From assembly GCA_002413395.1 (NCBI GenBank), contig DHWX01000027.1:1778-50841 (forward strand): DNA of 49,064 nucleotides. Reading direction: 5' to 3'. Positions 8,153 through 16,699 of this stretch are shown one piece after another. The position numbers and the translations under genes were made by a program. Under the pieces are notes generated by a model, which made no database searches, was not told where the DNA came from, and worked only from the letters and a program-made list of their open reading frames with translations. Origin of the DNA: Polaromonas sp. UBA5171. Lineage in GTDB: Bacteria; Pseudomonadota; Gammaproteobacteria; Burkholderiales; Burkholderiaceae_C. The stretch's first letter is position 1; every line of letters begins with the position of its first letter.

Positions 8153-9022
8153 ATGCATAATTTTCTCGGCGTGCTGTTCGACGGTCTGGCTTATGGAACC
8201 TTGCTGTTCCTGATTTCGGTTGGACTGTCGATCACACTCGGGCTGATGGGATTTATCAATCTGGCCCACGGCGTATTTGCGATGGCTGGCGGCTATTTGC
8301 TGGTGACCCTAATGGCGCGAGCAGGTATCGGTTTCCTTCCTGCGTTGCCGATAGTGTTTTGCGCAGTCGCGTTGGCCAGCCTGGTGCTGGAGCGCGCGCT
8401 GTACCGCCCGCTGTACCGAAGCACAGCCTTGAATCAAGTGCTGCTGACGGTGGGTATCATTTTCATTTCGATTGCCGGCGCTAACTACTTTTGGGGACCA
8501 GGACAACAGCCGGTCGTGCTGCCGGAAGCGTTGAACGGTCAGCTTTCTTTTTTTGGTATCGACCTGTCCCGCTACCGCCTGTTCCTGATGGCGGTCGGTG
8601 CCGCGATCACGTTGGCGCTGGTGTTCGGCCTGGAGCGCACTCGCTTCGGTGCGATGATCCGCGCCTCGGTGGATAACCGTCGCACCGCCGAGTCGATGGG
8701 AATCCAGGTTGAACGGGTATTCCAGGTCACGTTTGCGTTGGGCAGCGGCCTGGCTGGCTTGGGCGGCGCGCTCGGCGTCAATGTGATTGGACTGGATCCG
8801 AACTTTGCGCTCAAGTTCCTGGTGTACTTTCTGCTGGTCGTCGTGGTGGGCGGCCCCGGATCGGTGATCGGAACCTTGTTGGCGTCGCTATTGCTGGGTG
8901 TTGCCGACATCGCCGGAAAATACTACATGCCGGAGATCGGCGCGTTTGTGATTTATGCCGCGATGATTGTGTTGCTGTTGTTGTTTCCGTACGGCTTGCT
9001 TGGACGGAGTAAAGCCAGATGA
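8153..9022 (+). CDS. Branched-chain-type ABC transporter permease (LivH-like)
   Basis: This 289-residue inner-membrane protein has about eight hydrophobic segments. Family features include the N-terminal GLAYGTLLFLISVGLSITLGLMGFINLAHGVF stretch and the permease loop ESMGIQVERVFQVTFALGSGLAGLGGALG. It starts 15 bases after the binding-protein stop and overlaps the next permease by 4 bases (ATGA). It forms a heterodimeric channel with the LivM-like protein. Confidence 0.92.
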   Translation: MHNFLGVLFDGLAYGTLLFLISVGLSITLGLMGFINLAHGVFAMAGGYLLVTLMARAGIGFLPALPIVFCAVALASLVLERALYRPLYRSTALNQVLLTVGIIFISIAGANYFWGPGQQPVVLPEALNGQLSFFGIDLSRYRLFLMAVGAAITLALVFGLERTRFGAMIRASVDNRRTAESMGIQVERVFQVTFALGSGLAGLGGALGVNVIGLDPNFALKFLVYFLLVVVVGGPGSVIGTLLASLLLGVADIAGKYYMPEIGAFVIYAAMIVLLLLFPYGLLGRSKAR

Positions 9023-10032
9023 AAATCGAATCCAGAACCAGCACAGCGCCCCACTTGGCGGCGTTGCAGCAGCGTGAGCGCTGGAAGCCGATTGAGATCG
9101 GGTTCTGGCTGGCGCTGGCCGGTGTCTTTTTTGCGTTCCCGACCAGCCTGGTCTTTGCCACCCAGATATTGATCACCGGCCTGTTCGCGCTTTCGCTCGA
9201 CCTGATACTCGGCTACGCCGGTATCGTCACGCTGGGTCACGCGGCGTTCTTCGGGGTGGGTGCCTATGTCGCCGGATTGCTGGCAAAGTACGGCTGGCAG
9301 GAACCGCTGACCGGGCTGGTCGTCGCCGGCACGGCGGCCGCCCTCGTCGGCTACCTGACCAGCTTCATCGTTTTGCGCGGAAGCGATCTGACGCGCCTGA
9401 TGATCACGCTTGGCATCGGTTTGCTGCTATACGAGCTGGCCAACCGGGCGACGGCAATCACGGGCGGCGTCGATGGTTTGCAGGGTGTGGAAATGGGCAA
9501 GCTGTTCGGCATATTCAAGTTTGACCTGTATGGCAAGACCGCCTATGTGTACGTCCTCGGCGTGTCGTTCCTGATGTTTGTTCTGGCCCGTGCGCTGATG
9601 CATGCGCCGTATGGTCTGTCGCTGCGCAGCATTCGCGAAAACCAGACCCGGGCGTTGGCCATCGGCATTCCGGTCGGCGCGCGCCTTACCAGCATCTATA
9701 CATTCGCCGCGCTGATCGCCGGCGTCGCAGGCGCGCTGTTAACCCAGACGACTCAGTTCGTCGGCATCGATGTCTTGAGTTTTCAGCGTTCCGCCGATTT
9801 GCTGATCATGCTGATCATCGGCGGCGCCGCGACGCTGTACGGCGGGTTCATTGGCGCTGCCGCTTTTCTGCTGGCACAAGATCGTCTGGCTGACCTGAAT
9901 GCGCAGTACTGGCTGTTCTGGCTTGGCATCTTGCTGATCGTGATGACGCTGTATCTGCGCGGCGGCATTCTCGGCGGCTTGGCGCGACTGGCGATACTAT
10001 TCGACCGATGGCGCAAAGGAGCGCGCGCATGA
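9019..10032 (+). CDS. Branched-chain-type ABC transporter permease (LivM-like)
   Basis: This 337-residue multi-pass membrane protein is the second permease. It has the LivM hallmarks LSLDLILGYAGIVTLGHAAFFGVGAYVAGLL (about residues 58-88) and the cytoplasmic coupling loop SIRENQTRALAIGIPVGARLTSIYTFAALIAGVAGAL. Its ATG overlaps the LivH stop and its own TGA overlaps the LivG ATG, indicating translational coupling throughout the transporter operon. Confidence 0.92.
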   Translation: MKIESRTSTAPHLAALQQRERWKPIEIGFWLALAGVFFAFPTSLVFATQILITGLFALSLDLILGYAGIVTLGHAAFFGVGAYVAGLLAKYGWQEPLTGLVVAGTAAALVGYLTSFIVLRGSDLTRLMITLGIGLLLYELANRATAITGGVDGLQGVEMGKLFGIFKFDLYGKTAYVYVLGVSFLMFVLARALMHAPYGLSLRSIRENQTRALAIGIPVGARLTSIYTFAALIAGVAGALLTQTTQFVGIDVLSFQRSADLLIMLIIGGAATLYGGFIGAAAFLLAQDRLADLNAQYWLFWLGILLIVMTLYLRGGILGGLARLAILFDRWRKGARA

Positions 10033-10787
10033 GTGCCATACTGGAGACGCGCGGCCTATGCAAGTCGTTCGGCGGATTCGCCGTGACGCAGAACCTCAAC
10101 CTGTCACTGGCGCGGGGCGCGCGCCATGCGTTGATCGGCCCGAACGGCGCTGGCAAGACGACCCTGATCAACCAACTCACCGGCGTGTTGCGGCCGTCGG
10201 GCGGATCGGTCTGGCTCGATGGTGTGGAGATCACGCGCATGGCGCCGAACGAGCGCGTGTCACGCGGCTTGTCGCGCACCTTCCAAATCAACAGCTTGTT
10301 CCCGCAACTGACGCCGCTTGAGTCCGTGACGAATGTGATTTGCGAGCGTGAGCGCGCACGCCTGAATTTGGTGCAACGGCGCTTCTTCCGTTTGTCTCGG
10401 CGCCGTGCCGAAATCGAGGAAGCCTACGCCCTGCTCGAGCAGCTCAATCTGGCGCAAAACTGCCTGACCGAGACGCGCGCGCTGGCCTATGGCAAGCAGC
10501 GCCTGCTTGAAATGGCGCTGGCTCTGGCGGCACGGCCCAGAGTATTGCTGCTGGATGAACCTGCAGCCGGCGTGCCAGAGGGAGAAAGCGATGAATTGTT
10601 CGACGTGCTGGGTGCCTTGTCCAAAGACATCAGCATCTTGCTGATCGAGCACGACATGAGCCTGGTATTCCGCTTCGCTGATCGCATCACGGTGCTGGTC
10701 AACGGCGCAGAGTTGGTGACCGGGACTCCGGCGGAAATCGCTGACGACCCGCGCGTGCGCGAAATTTATCTGGGCAAGAGGTATTGA
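10029..10787 (+). CDS. Branched-chain-type ABC transporter ATP-binding protein (LivG-like)
   Basis: A longer frame opens at 10008, but the ATG at 10029 is chosen because it forms an ATGA overlap with livM and gives the normal LivG N-terminus (ILETRGLCKSFGGF). The protein has 252 residues. Walker A is GPNGAGKTT, LivG-specific segments are LSRTFQINSLFPQLTPLESV and LAYGKQRLLEMALAL, Walker B is LLLDEPAAGV, and the H-loop is LLIEHDMSLVF. The signature LSxGQ is replaced by LAYGKQ, as is usual for LivG. Confidence 0.92.
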   Translation: MSAILETRGLCKSFGGFAVTQNLNLSLARGARHALIGPNGAGKTTLINQLTGVLRPSGGSVWLDGVEITRMAPNERVSRGLSRTFQINSLFPQLTPLESVTNVICERERARLNLVQRRFFRLSRRRAEIEEAYALLEQLNLAQNCLTETRALAYGKQRLLEMALALAARPRVLLLDEPAAGVPEGESDELFDVLGALSKDISILLIEHDMSLVFRFADRITVLVNGAELVTGTPAEIADDPRVREIYLGKRY

Positions 10788-10788
10788 G

Positions 10789-11502
10789 ATGCTAGCGCTG
10801 GAACACCTCTTTGCCGGTTACAGCGACGCGACCGTGCTCGACGACTGTTCGCTGACGATGGGCGAGGGCGAAAGCGTGGCGCTGCTGGGTCGCAATGGCG
10901 TCGGTAAAAGCACCTTGTTGCTGACTATCATGGGTCATACTCGGGTACAGCGCGGATCGATACGCTGGCGCGACCAGGACTTGTCGAAGCTGCCGCAGCA
11001 TGCGCGCGCTGGTGCCGGACTCGGCTGGGTGCCGCAGGAGCGCGAGGTATTTCCATCGCTCACAGTCGAAGAGAACCTGACTGTGACGGCCTTGCCCGGA
11101 AAATGGAATTTATCGGCAATCTTCGCGCTATTTCCGCGCCTGCAACAACGTCGAAAAAATTTCGGCAATCAATTATCCGGCGGCGAACAGCAGATGCTGG
11201 CGATCGGGCGCGCGCTGATGTTGAATCCGAAGCTGTTGCTGCTGGATGAACCACTGGAAGGACTGGCGCCGGTCCTGGTTGAAGAGCTATGCGCCGCGAT
11301 CGAACGCATGGTGCATGAGGAAGGGCAGTCGATGCTCCTGGTGGAGCAGCACGTTGAGCAGGCATTGCTGCTCACCCATCGCGGCATCGTGCTGGAGCGC
11401 GGGCGGGTAGTGCATGCGGCGGACAGCGTGGAGTTGCTGGCTGATCCCGGAATACTGGAGCAATGGATGGGCGTGCGGATGCAGCAGCCGAGCTCTACAT
11501 GA
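10789..11502 (+). CDS. Branched-chain-type ABC transporter ATP-binding protein (LivF-like)
   Basis: This 237-residue ATPase starts one base after the livG stop. It shows Walker A GRNGVGKST, the Q-loop region GLGWVPQEREVFPSLTVEENL, the signature LSGGEQQMLAIGRALM, Walker B LLLLDEPLEGLAP and the H-loop LVEQHVEQAL, all typical of LivF. With the LivG-like protein it energises the importer. It is followed 134 bases later by a second binding-protein gene. Confidence 0.92.
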   Translation: MLALEHLFAGYSDATVLDDCSLTMGEGESVALLGRNGVGKSTLLLTIMGHTRVQRGSIRWRDQDLSKLPQHARAGAGLGWVPQEREVFPSLTVEENLTVTALPGKWNLSAIFALFPRLQQRRKNFGNQLSGGEQQMLAIGRALMLNPKLLLLDEPLEGLAPVLVEELCAAIERMVHEEGQSMLLVEQHVEQALLLTHRGIVLERGRVVHAADSVELLADPGILEQWMGVRMQQPSST

Positions 11503-11636
11503 AACAGACCAGACCTTGACAGGTGGCGTGAGCAGATGGCAGTGCACCTGGCGAACAGCAAGGTCAGTGTCGAAAAAAGCAGCACCAGAGACGATGGCAG
11601 CATCGGTATATCCAACTCGAAATTAAAGGAAAAGAA

Positions 11637-12797
11637 ATGATGCAACGCATAACAGTATGGGGACTTCAACTGGCAGCGGCGGCAGCGCTGCTGTGTGGTG
11701 GCAGCGCATGGGCGCAAATCAAAGTTGGAGTGGTGGTCAGCGCCACTGGTCCGGCGGCCTCGCTCGGTATCCCGGAGAAAAATACAATTGCGCTGATGCC
11801 AAAGGAAATCGGCGGCAAGAAAGTCGAATACATCGTGCTGGATGATGCGTCAGATACCACAAGCGCAGTCCAGAATGTCCACAAGCTGGTTTCGGAAGAC
11901 AAGGTGGATGTCATCATCGGCTCCACTGTCACGCCGAACTCGCTGGCCATGATCAGCGTGGCAGCCGAATCCGAAACGCCAATGATTTCAATGTCGGCTG
12001 CCGCTGCGATTGTCGAGCCGGTGGATGCCAAGCGAGCCTGGATATTCAAGACGCCTCAAAGCGATTCATTGATGGCAAGTGCGATTGTCGATCATATGGT
12101 TGCCGGCAATATTAAAACGGTTGCCTTTATTGGCCTGACCGACAGTTACGGTCAAAATTGGTGGGTACAGGCATCGAAGCTGCTTGAAAAAAATGGAATC
12201 AAAATACTTGCCAATGAGAGCTATGCACCGACCGACAGCAGCGTGACCGGCCAGATTTTGCGCGTCATTGCGGGCAAGCCCGATGCCGTGCTGATCGCCA
12301 GTCGCGGCACGCCCGCCGTGATGCCTCAGAAGGCTCTCAAGGAACGTGGCTACACAGGGAAAATTTATCAGACGCATGGGGTCGCCAATAACGATTTTTT
12401 GCGCCTTGGTGGAAAGGATGTGGAAGGTACGCTGCTGCCGGCTGGACCGCTTCTGGTTGCTGCACAATTATCGGATAGCAATCCGATCAAGAAGACCGCG
12501 ATGCATTTTAAAAATGTCTATGAGAAGCAATATGGCGCAGGCAGCGTGTCGACGTTTGGCGGCCACGCCTGGGATGCGGGTCTGATGCTGGAGGCCGCAG
12601 TGCCTGAAGCGCTGAAAAAAGCCCAGCCTGGAACCAAGGAATTTCGCAAGGCATTGCGCGATAGTATCGAAAATATACGTGATCTGGTGATCAGCCAAGG
12701 CATTATGAGCATGAGTAAAACCGACCACAGTGGCCTCGACCAGCGCGCTCGCCTGATCGTCAAGATTGAAAACGGCAAGTGGGTACTGGCGAAATAA
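11637..12797 (+). CDS. Second ABC transporter substrate-binding protein (LivK-like)
   Basis: This 386-residue protein has a signal peptide (MMQRITVWGLQLAAAAALLCGGSAWA, about 26 residues) followed by the type I binding fold (IKVGVVVSATGPAASLGIPEKNTIALM, then KVDVIIGSTVTPNSLAM). It differs clearly from the first binding protein at 6980, so the importer probably accepts ligands from two receptors with different specificity. AAAGGAA lies ahead of two adjacent ATG codons (11637 and 11640). A 134-base gap after livF contains no gene. Confidence 0.9.
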   Translation: MMQRITVWGLQLAAAAALLCGGSAWAQIKVGVVVSATGPAASLGIPEKNTIALMPKEIGGKKVEYIVLDDASDTTSAVQNVHKLVSEDKVDVIIGSTVTPNSLAMISVAAESETPMISMSAAAAIVEPVDAKRAWIFKTPQSDSLMASAIVDHMVAGNIKTVAFIGLTDSYGQNWWVQASKLLEKNGIKILANESYAPTDSSVTGQILRVIAGKPDAVLIASRGTPAVMPQKALKERGYTGKIYQTHGVANNDFLRLGGKDVEGTLLPAGPLLVAAQLSDSNPIKKTAMHFKNVYEKQYGAGSVSTFGGHAWDAGLMLEAAVPEALKKAQPGTKEFRKALRDSIENIRDLVISQGIMSMSKTDHSGLDQRARLIVKIENGKWVLAK

Positions 12798-13023
12798 GGA
12801 TTAACGATCAGGATCCGTGCAGAAATAAGTTGTGCATGTTGGGGTTGGGGGACATGGCGGGATGCGATGCAAGGCGCCCGCAATGGCCCATAAACTTCTG
12901 CAAATTATTATTCCTGCGCGAGTTCATGTGGAACGCGGTCTATCAGGGACGAATAGTTTGAACGCTTGATCCATTGCTTGCAAGGTGCGCACAGGCTGGC
13001 AAGTGGATGGGGATGAGGGCAGA

Positions 13024-13047
13024 CATGATTCGAAGTTGCGAATCATG
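13024..13047. terminator. Inverted repeat at the convergent ends of the binding protein and ligase genes
   Basis: CATGATTCG-AAGTTG-CGAATCATG has perfect 9-base arms and a 6-base loop and begins 7 bases beyond the ligase stop on the reverse strand. There is no T-run on either strand, so it may be a 3' stabilising hairpin or a factor-dependent terminator rather than a classical one. The TGATTCG half also occurs in the E. coli PaaX operator. Confidence 0.5.
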
Positions 13048-13053
13048 GAAAGA

Positions 13054-14556
13054 TCAAGAATGTTCGCTGCAGTTTTGCTCATGCAGTTCACCCAGACGGG
13101 CGCGCTGCAATTTTCCGGTGGCTGTTTGCGGCAGCGTCTGGACCCAGTGCAACCAGCGCGGACGCTTGTGGCCGGGCAAGGCGGCAATGCCGGCTGCTAC
13201 GCTGCTGCGCGCCGCTTCCTCTTGCGTTGGTGTTGCCACCAGAAAGGCGGCAATCGCCGTCAGACCGTCTACGGTTTTTACTCCGACCGCCGCCAATTCC
13301 TGTACGGTGTTGCCGCACGCAGCTCTGAGCGCCTGCTCGACCCATTGAGTGCTAACCCATTGACCAGCGATTTTCAGCATATCGTCTTTTCGGCCAGTGA
13401 ATTCGAGCCAGTTGTCGTGACGTAAAAACATGTCGCCTGGAGAAAACCAGCCGTTTTGAAAACTGTCGACCTGTTCTTTTGGCCGCTGCCAGTAGCCGCG
13501 CGCCACGGCCGGATGTCTGATCCAGACCCTCTGCGGCAAATCCGGCGGCAGGTCGTCGTAACGGAATTGCGTCAGCGGAGTAGGCTTTAGTCGCCCCGAA
13601 GCATTGTCGCAATACAGCATCAGGCACAGGGTTTCCGAGGTGCCATAACATGAAAGTGGCGTGTGCCCGGTAGCTTTTTGCCAGCTGTCGGATACTGCTG
13701 GAGGTAGTGTTTCACCGGCTGAAACGAAATGTCGGATACCGCTATCGGCCAATGTTTTGGCAATGCCGGCCTGAAGCATCTTGTGGTAAAGGGTGGGCAC
13801 GCAAAACACGATGGTTGGGCGATGCTGCTTGACCATTTTTGCCACCCGTTCGGCAGTAGGCCATTCGGAATCGAGAATCACGGTTGCCCCAAGTCGGAGG
13901 CCGGCAAACAGGCTGTTGGCGATGGCATATGCGAAGAACAGTTTGGAAGTGGCATATAACCGGTCTGTCGGCCCAGCGCCAAGGAGTTCGCGAGCGAAGG
14001 CAGCACATGGCGCTGTGACGCTGTGCGTGTGCACTACCCCCTTGGGCGTGCCAGTGGTGCCCGAGGTGCCAATCCACAACGCGACATCGTCGGCGGCGCG
14101 CAACAGCGGCGCGATTGGGGCCGCAGCGGCGCAGACTGCGCGCCAGTCGAGCGCGCCAGCGCCACCGTTGGCAATAACCACCAGAGGCTGCGGCAGGGTT
14201 TGCGCCAATGCCACCAGCTGCGGCGCGAGCTCTGCTGTGGTCCAGATGAATCGCACCCCCGATTCACTCAGGATCGGTGCCAGCTCGGGCATGCTGAGGC
14301 GCGGGTTGACGCCGATGGCGGCGCCGCCGGCCCAGATTACCCCAAGATAGGCTTCAACGTAATCGATGCCATCGGGAGCAAAAATCACGACCCGGTCGTC
14401 GATTGCCATCTCCATGCCTTGCCAGGCGCCCGCCGCGCGCGCCACAGCTCGTTGCAGTTCGCCGTAACTGATCTGGCGTGTCCCGCATTCGAGCGCAGTG
14501 TGGTGTTCGGCGCCGACTTCAAATAGGCATGCCGCCGCATTCATCTTTTGTTCCAT
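13054..14556 (-). CDS. AMP-forming aryl-CoA ligase, benzoate-CoA ligase family
   Basis: This 500-residue ANL enzyme activates an aromatic acid with ATP and CoA, most likely benzoate. Motifs in order are the P-loop TSGTTGTPKGVVH (residues 164-176), the benzoate-ligase-like YATSKLFFAYAIANSLF at 201-217, CYGTSETL near 316, the hinge region GRKDDMLKIAGQWVS near 400 and the catalytic lysine segment TATGKLQRARL near 485. The YxTSKLFFAYxxxN segment is characteristic of the benzoate-CoA ligase clade rather than the PaaK clade. It is divergent from korA across a 244-base promoter region. 4-Hydroxybenzoate or another substituted benzoate is possible. AAGAGA precedes the ATG weakly. Confidence 0.87.
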   Translation of the reverse strand: MEQKMNAAACLFEVGAEHHTALECGTRQISYGELQRAVARAAGAWQGMEMAIDDRVVIFAPDGIDYVEAYLGVIWAGGAAIGVNPRLSMPELAPILSESGVRFIWTTAELAPQLVALAQTLPQPLVVIANGGAGALDWRAVCAAAAPIAPLLRAADDVALWIGTSGTTGTPKGVVHTHSVTAPCAAFARELLGAGPTDRLYATSKLFFAYAIANSLFAGLRLGATVILDSEWPTAERVAKMVKQHRPTIVFCVPTLYHKMLQAGIAKTLADSGIRHFVSAGETLPPAVSDSWQKATGHTPLSCYGTSETLCLMLYCDNASGRLKPTPLTQFRYDDLPPDLPQRVWIRHPAVARGYWQRPKEQVDSFQNGWFSPGDMFLRHDNWLEFTGRKDDMLKIAGQWVSTQWVEQALRAACGNTVQELAAVGVKTVDGLTAIAAFLVATPTQEEAARSSVAAGIAALPGHKRPRWLHWVQTLPQTATGKLQRARLGELHEQNCSEHS

Positions 14557-14657
14557 CGTGATCTCTTGTGATTTTCTTAAAACGCACGAAATAAGCCCGC
14601 TTTCGTATCGTTAAAACCGGTTCGTGCTGTCCCCTTTTTATCGTATAAGTTGGTTTA

Positions 14658-14686
14658 TTGCAAATTGTTTTATTTAAAACTAAAAT
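14658..14686 (+). promoter_or_regulatory. Sigma-70-like promoter for korA with embedded operator
   Basis: TTGCAA (14658-14663), a 17-base spacer and TAAAAT (14681-14686) form a good sigma-70 promoter pointing at korA, predicting a start near 14693. The spacer is occupied by the inverted repeat at 14665-14682, so a bound repressor would block polymerase. Confidence 0.65.
14665..14682. promoter_or_regulatory. Inverted-repeat operator in the korA promoter (site 2)
   Basis: TTGTTTTATTTAAAACTA matches the reverse strand of site 1 (6328-6345) in 17 of 18 bases. It sits between the -35 and -10 elements of the korA promoter and about 110 bases ahead of the divergent ligase gene. The match links the MarR gene, korAB and possibly the ligase into one regulon. 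Confidence 0.72.
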
Positions 14687-14800
14687 CGTAGGATAATCGA
14701 ATCATTTTCGACGCAATGAGGATGTCTTCGAAGTGAATTTTTGCTATGCGTACCGATGCAGCCTCTGCGATCGGCCGAGAGTCTTTATAAGGATGGGAAC

Positions 14801-16699
14801 ATGCAGATAACAGCACTGGCTGGCGCGATCAGCACAACTCAAGCGATGAATCGCACGCTACCGCGGCCGGTTGAAGTGCTTGACAGCGTTGTGATCCGGT
14901 TCGCCGGCGATTCCGGCGACGGCATGCAACTGGCTGGTTCTGGTTTCTCCATCGCGGTGGCCAAGGCCGGCCACGATTTCGCTACCTATCCAGATTACCC
15001 ATCCGAGATCCGGGCCCCAACCGGCACGCTGTTCGGCGTTTCTGGATACCAGATTCAATATGCCTCGCGCCAAGTATTCACATCGGGCGATTCACCCGAT
15101 GTGCTGGTCGCAATGAACCCGGCGGCGCTCAAAACCAATTTGCCTGACCTTAAGCGTGGCGGCCTCATCATTGTCAACGTTGGCGCATTCGGTGATGCTA
15201 ACCTGAAGAAGGCAGGCTATCAGAACAATCCATTGGAGGACGGCAGTCTGGATGGCTACCGCCAGGCCAACATCGACATCTCCAGCCTGACTGCAAAAGT
15301 ACTGGCCGATTCCCGGCTGTCGAAGAAAGACGTCGGACGCTGCAAGAACTACTTCGCACTGGGTCTGATGCTGTGCCTGTATGGCCGGCCCATCGAGCCG
15401 GAAGTGGATGAAATCAGTGACAGGTTCGCCGCCCAACCGGAGTTCGCTAGCGCCAATATTCTGGCGCTCAGGGGAGGCTACGCCTATGCCGATGCAACCG
15501 AGCTGTTCGCGGCCAGCTATCAGGTGCGCGAGTCGGCCGCGCAACCGGGAAAGTATCGCAGCATCACCGGCAACCAGGCTACCGCGCTCGGTTTTGTGAC
15601 GGCCTCTGAACTGGCGGGCATGCCGCTGTTTCTTGGCTCCTACCCCATCACGCCGGCCACCGATATCATGCACGATCTGGCGGCGCTGAAGCACTTCAAT
15701 GTCACGACCTTTCAGGCCGAGGATGAGATCGCCGGGATCTGCTCGACAATTGGTGCGGTGTATGGCGGCGCACTCGGCGTGACCACGACTTCCGGTCCTG
15801 GCATGGCGCTCAAGACCGAAGCGCTCGGTCTCGCGGTTATGCTTGAATTGCCGATTGTGGTGGTAAACGTCCAGCGCGGTGGCCCTTCTACCGGACTACC
15901 GACCAAGATCGAGCAATCTGACCTGATGCAGGCAATTTATGGCCGCAACGGTGAATGCCCGGTGCCAGTGATCGCTGCGAGGTCTCCGGCGGATTGCTTC
16001 GACTGCGCGATTGAGGCGATCCGCATCGCGGTCAAGTACATGACTCCGGTGATTCTGCTGTCGGATGGCGGCATAGGTAATGCGGCTGAGCCATGGTTGA
16101 TTCCCAACGTTGAAGATATTCCGCGGCTACAGGTCAGCTATCGCACCAATCCGGAAAATTTTCAGGCCTATGCGAGAAACGAACATCTGTCCCGGGCTTG
16201 GGTCGTGCCGGGAACGCCCGGCATGGAGCATCGAATCGGTGGACTGGAGAAGGATTTCCTGACCGGGAATATTTCGCATGATCCACAAAACCACCAGCGT
16301 ATGGTGGAGGTGCGGGCGGCCAAGGTGGCTGGAATCGTCAAGGATATCCCTCCGTCAAAGGTGGCCGGCCCAGTGTGCGGAGATCTGCTCGTCGTCGGTT
16401 GGGGCAGCACCGATGGTGCGATCGCTCAGGCGCGGGAAAAGGCGGCTGCGCTCGGCCTGTCGGTAGCCCACCTTCAACTGCGCCATCTGAACCCGCTGCC
16501 GCCCGATCTTGCAGACATACTTGGCCGTTACCGAACCATCCTGGTGCCGGAACTCAATCTGGGCCAGCTATCGCATCTGCTGCGCGACTTGTACCTGGTT
16601 GATGCCTTGTCATTGAGCAAGGTTCAGGGAAAACCATTCAAGGTTTCAGAAATATATGAGCGCATCCTGGAATTGTGTCACGGAGAAGTAAGTGAATAG
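14801..16699 (+). CDS. korA: 2-oxoglutarate:ferredoxin oxidoreductase, fused gamma-alpha subunit
   Basis: This 632-residue protein joins the gamma domain (VVIRFAGDSGDGMQLAG, residues about 31-47) to the alpha domain, which begins around GNQATALGFVTASELAGMPLFLGSYPITPATDIM. The alpha domain carries LGVTTTSGPGMALKTEALGLAV. KorAB oxidises 2-oxoglutarate to succinyl-CoA and reduces ferredoxin; in Thauera aromatica this regenerates the electron donor of benzoyl-CoA reductase. The frame opens at 14741, but the ATG at 14801 is preferred because AAGGA lies at 14789-14793 and the upstream 20 residues look non-coding. It overlaps korB by 8 bases. Confidence 0.9.
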   Translation: MQITALAGAISTTQAMNRTLPRPVEVLDSVVIRFAGDSGDGMQLAGSGFSIAVAKAGHDFATYPDYPSEIRAPTGTLFGVSGYQIQYASRQVFTSGDSPDVLVAMNPAALKTNLPDLKRGGLIIVNVGAFGDANLKKAGYQNNPLEDGSLDGYRQANIDISSLTAKVLADSRLSKKDVGRCKNYFALGLMLCLYGRPIEPEVDEISDRFAAQPEFASANILALRGGYAYADATELFAASYQVRESAAQPGKYRSITGNQATALGFVTASELAGMPLFLGSYPITPATDIMHDLAALKHFNVTTFQAEDEIAGICSTIGAVYGGALGVTTTSGPGMALKTEALGLAVMLELPIVVVNVQRGGPSTGLPTKIEQSDLMQAIYGRNGECPVPVIAARSPADCFDCAIEAIRIAVKYMTPVILLSDGGIGNAAEPWLIPNVEDIPRLQVSYRTNPENFQAYARNEHLSRAWVVPGTPGMEHRIGGLEKDFLTGNISHDPQNHQRMVEVRAAKVAGIVKDIPPSKVAGPVCGDLLVVGWGSTDGAIAQAREKAAALGLSVAHLQLRHLNPLPPDLADILGRYRTILVPELNLGQLSHLLRDLYLVDALSLSKVQGKPFKVSEIYERILELCHGEVSE

